From: Rhodospirillaceae bacterium
GTDB taxonomy: Bacteria > Pseudomonadota > Alphaproteobacteria > Azospirillales > Azospirillaceae
DNA: 35,296 nt
Direction: 5' to 3'
Assembly (NCBI GenBank): GCA_029267445.1
Contig: JAJUIU010000042.1
Span: 1-35,296, forward strand
The notes beneath the pieces were generated by a model that was not told where the DNA came from, made no database searches, and saw only the letters and a list, made by a program, of their open reading frames with translations. This document shows positions 32,059-35,296 of the stretch, piece by piece (the first letter of the stretch is position 1; every line of letters starts with the position of its first letter). Position numbers and translations under genes: made by a program.

Positions 32059-34211
32059 AGCAGGCCGCGGCATTGCTGGAGGCGGGCCGGCTGGACGAGC
32101 TGGACCGCGAGCTGGATGCGATCCTGAAGCGCAGCCCGCGCCATGTCGGCGCGCTGAACCTGCGGGGGGTGGCCCAGAACCGCCGGCGGGACTTCGCTGC
32201 CGCCCGGGCGACCTTCGAACGCATCCTGCTGCTCGACCGCAACCATCTGAACGCGCTGTGCAATCTGGCGAAGCTGCACATCACGCTGGGGCAGCCGTCC
32301 AAGGCGGTGGACTACGCCCGCCGGGCCCTCCGCGTCGATCCGCGCAACGTCATCGCCCACGATCAGATGATCCGCGCGCGCACGGCGGAGGACGACAACG
32401 AGGCCGCCCTCGCCGCGATCGACCAGGCGGAGCAGGCGGTTCCCGGCAACCACAATTGGGCGTTCCGGCGGGGCGAGATCCAGCTTCGGCTGGGGCGGGC
32501 CCAGGAGGCGCTGGCCGATGTGCGGGCGGCGCGCGCCCGGACCCCCTCGCCCCAGCTCGATCTCCTGCTGGGCCAGATCCTGCTGCGCGTCGGCGCGGTG
32601 GAGGAGGGTGTCAGCCTGCTCGAGCCGTTGTGCGACCGGCCCGGCCAGCTCGGCTATGACGCGCAGATGGCGCTCAGCGCCCACTTCCTGGCGCTCAACG
32701 ACCGCGAACGGGCGAACGCGTACCTGCGCAGGGCCGCCGCTGGCGGCGACATCGTCGCCCTGGGCAAGCTCTGCTGGAGCCTTCTCAACAGCCGCCACGG
32801 CGACGAGGCGGAGCATATGGCCGAGGCCTACGCGCTCGCCTGCCGCCTCCAGGACTCGGCACCGGACCGTGAGGATTCGGCCTGGTCCATCCAGGAGACC
32901 TTCGCCCGCCTCGTCGATTTCAGGCGCCTGGAGCGGATCGACCGCGCCCGCATGCTCCCCTACTGGGTGGGCAAGGGCCAGGGGGGCCCGCTGCATGCCC
33001 AGCTCCCCCAGGTGCGCGGGCCCGAGGAACGGCGCGCCCTCCTCCGTTGGCACACGGAGTGGGGCCGCACCGTCCAGGCCCGCGCCGACCGGGCGCCGCT
33101 CGGGCCGCTGGTGCGGGTGGCGCGGGACAAAATCCGCGTCGGCATCCTGTCCTCCGACCTGCGCCGCCATCCCGTCGCCTACTTCGCCGGGCCGATGCTG
33201 ACCGCCTACGACCGCGCCCGGTTCGAGGTCTTCGTCTACGCCTTCAGGCAGGACGATGATCCGGTCCAGGCGGCGTTCCGGCGAAGCGTCGACAGCTTCC
33301 GGGTGATCGAGGGTGGCACGGACCGCGAAGTGGCCGACCTGATCCGTGCCGACGCGCCGGAGATCGTGTTCGAGCTTGGCGGCACCACGCACATGAACCG
33401 GATCGCCCCGCTCGCGTGGCGGACCGCCCCCGTCCAGGTGAGCTGGCTGGGCTATCCCCATTCCGCCGGCCTGCCCACCATCGACCGCATCCTCGTCGAT
33501 CCCTGGCTCGATCCCGGCCCGGCGCTGCGGCTGGAGAAGCCGTTCATGATGCCGGACAGCTGGGTGACGCTGGGTCCGGTCGGCTTCGCGGACGGGTACG
33601 CGATCGATCCCGTCATCCCGGAGATGCGCACCGGCGTGCTCACCTTCGGCACCATGAACAACACCGTGAAGTTCAGCCGGGAGGGGATCGCGCTCTGGGC
33701 CCGCATCCTCGATCAGGTGCCCGGCTCCCGGTTCCTCGTGGTGCGGCCGGAAGGGGCGGTGCCCGCCTTCCGGCGCAACCTCGTGGGCGCCTTCGCCGAG
33801 CATGGCGTCGCGGCCGACCGGATCGCCTTCATCCCCGTGCGCGGCCGCCACATGCCCCACTACAACGACATCGACATAGCACTCGACACCCTGCCGCAGA
33901 CGGGCGGCACGACGACCTGCGAGGCCTTGTGGATGGGTGTTCCGACCGTGACGCTGGTGGGTGAGGCCTTCTTCGAACGGCTGAGCTACAGCAACCTGAC
34001 GAACGCCGGCCTCGCCGATCTCTGCGCCTTCGGCGCGGACGAGTATGTGGCCAAGGCCGTGGCGCTCGCCGCCGACCGGGAACGGCGCGAGGACCTGCGG
34101 CGCCATCTGCGCGACCGCATCCGCACACTGCCGCTGGGCGACAACGCCCGCTGGGTCGCGGCATGGCAGGACCGGATCGTGGAGACGCTGCGGGAGGAAG
34201 GCCTGCGCTGA
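32043..34211 (+). CDS. TPR protein with O-GlcNAc-transferase-like (GT41/SPINDLY) domain
   Basis: 722 residues. The N-terminal 200 residues form TPR repeats (for example DFAAARATFERILLLDRNHL, PSKAVDYARRALRVDPRN). The C-terminal GT41 domain starts near 370 with RVGILSSDLRRHPVAYFAGP (catalytic-region H376) and includes QVSWLGYPHSAGLPTIDRIL, LTFGTMNNTVKFS and LPQTGGTTTCEALWMGVPTV, the nucleotide-sugar site. Bacterial members glycosylate proteins in the cytoplasm, for example adhesins or flagellins; the target here is unknown. The ATG at 32043 lacks a ribosome site, so coupling to the leader ORF is plausible. Divergent from an RTX protein gene, which is a possible but unproven substrate. Confidence 0.85.
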   Translation: MSADLKQAAALLEAGRLDELDRELDAILKRSPRHVGALNLRGVAQNRRRDFAAARATFERILLLDRNHLNALCNLAKLHITLGQPSKAVDYARRALRVDPRNVIAHDQMIRARTAEDDNEAALAAIDQAEQAVPGNHNWAFRRGEIQLRLGRAQEALADVRAARARTPSPQLDLLLGQILLRVGAVEEGVSLLEPLCDRPGQLGYDAQMALSAHFLALNDRERANAYLRRAAAGGDIVALGKLCWSLLNSRHGDEAEHMAEAYALACRLQDSAPDREDSAWSIQETFARLVDFRRLERIDRARMLPYWVGKGQGGPLHAQLPQVRGPEERRALLRWHTEWGRTVQARADRAPLGPLVRVARDKIRVGILSSDLRRHPVAYFAGPMLTAYDRARFEVFVYAFRQDDDPVQAAFRRSVDSFRVIEGGTDREVADLIRADAPEIVFELGGTTHMNRIAPLAWRTAPVQVSWLGYPHSAGLPTIDRILVDPWLDPGPALRLEKPFMMPDSWVTLGPVGFADGYAIDPVIPEMRTGVLTFGTMNNTVKFSREGIALWARILDQVPGSRFLVVRPEGAVPAFRRNLVGAFAEHGVAADRIAFIPVRGRHMPHYNDIDIALDTLPQTGGTTTCEALWMGVPTVTLVGEAFFERLSYSNLTNAGLADLCAFGADEYVAKAVALAADRERREDLRRHLRDRIRTLPLGDNARWVAAWQDRIVETLREEGLR

Positions 34212-34235
34212 CCGGGATGCCGCCCGGGGTGCCTC

Positions 34236-35194
<959 letters not shown>

Positions 35195-35198
<4 letters not shown>

Positions 35199-35296
35199 GC
35201 CCCCGCCTCCAGCGGATGCCAGCAGGCGACGGCCTGCCCGCCCTCACCGCTGCCTATCCCTCTCCCCCCCGGGGAGAGGCCAGGAGAGGGGGTGCC
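35195..35296 (-). CDS. C-terminal end of partner ABC ATPase (DppD/OppD-like), partial
   Basis: Only the last 33 codons are inside the window. They end GGQAVACWHPLEAGA, the usual C-terminal pattern of the first peptide-transporter ATPase (VACW/VACH after the cysteine cluster). Its stop overlaps the start of the second ATPase gene. The preceding residues (TPSPGLSPGGRGIGSGEG) are low-complexity because a palindromic repeat sits in the coding sequence here. Confidence 0.7.
35259..35279. repeat. Palindromic CCTCTCCCC/GGGGAGAGG element within coding sequence
   Basis: CCTCTCCCC (35259-35267), a 3-base spacer, and GGGGAGAGG (35271-35279) form a perfect 9-bp inverted repeat, followed by CCAGGAGAGGGGG. 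Elements of this look are dispersed through many high-GC proteobacterial genomes, mostly between genes; here it is read through by the ABC-ATPase frame. Confidence 0.65.

Overview
The window is a very G+C-rich chromosomal segment (about 70% G+C by eye) with gene families typical of an alphaproteobacterium, most likely a Rhodospirillales/Azospirillaceae-type organism. That placement rests on base composition, FnrL/FixK-type anaeroboxes, two RTX proteins, an ECF sigma/anti-sigma pair and a staphyloxanthin-like carotenoid cluster. It is an inference, because no rRNA or marker gene is present. I saw no tRNA, rRNA, CRISPR array, insertion sequence or phage gene.

Layout. (1) 2-794: the end of a YeeE/YedE-type transporter, then a small ribosome-modulation-factor-like gene behind a near-consensus FNR box. 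(2) 962-6029: a tightly coupled four-gene operon of two CrtI/CrtN-type desaturases, a PlsC-type acyltransferase and a CrtQ-like GT2 glycosyltransferase, consistent with a glycosylated, acylated C30 carotenoid. (3) 6193-11750: a chaperone-usher pilus locus split into two convergent units. A pilin-like protein and the chaperone are on the plus strand; a short repeat-bearing secreted peptide, three pilins and the usher are on the minus strand. (4) 12039-18873: a cell-envelope glycan module made of two polytopic membrane proteins (one GT87), an exported DUF4185 protein, a UPF0104 flippase-like protein and a HAD-UbiA fusion. Family knowledge suggests polyprenyl-phosphate pentose (D-arabinofuranose) chemistry. 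(5) 19076-25246: housekeeping and accessory metabolism, with glycogen debranching enzyme GlgX, a VOC protein, a class II aldolase, GmhA, a zinc-free medium-chain reductase and two unknown small proteins. (6) 25330-31711: a serralysin-like RTX protease, an ECF sigma/anti-sigma/secreted-protein operon with a terminator hairpin in its leader, a peroxiredoxin-like/2OG-oxygenase fusion, a 50-aa membrane protein behind a palindromic FNR-like box, and a second RTX protein. (7) 32043-35296: a TPR-OGT (GT41) protein behind a tandem-repeat leader, and two oligopeptide ABC-transporter ATPases, the outer one cut by the window edge.

How it may fit together. Much of the window concerns the cell surface: pigment, pili, an envelope glycan and type-I-secreted RTX proteins. 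Three FNR/FixK-like boxes, upstream of the hibernation factor, the pilin operon and the 50-aa membrane protein, suggest that oxygen limitation controls part of it. The most interesting candidates are the pilus locus beside a possible pentose-glycan module, the out-of-frame start of the usher, and the hairpin in the sigma-factor leader.
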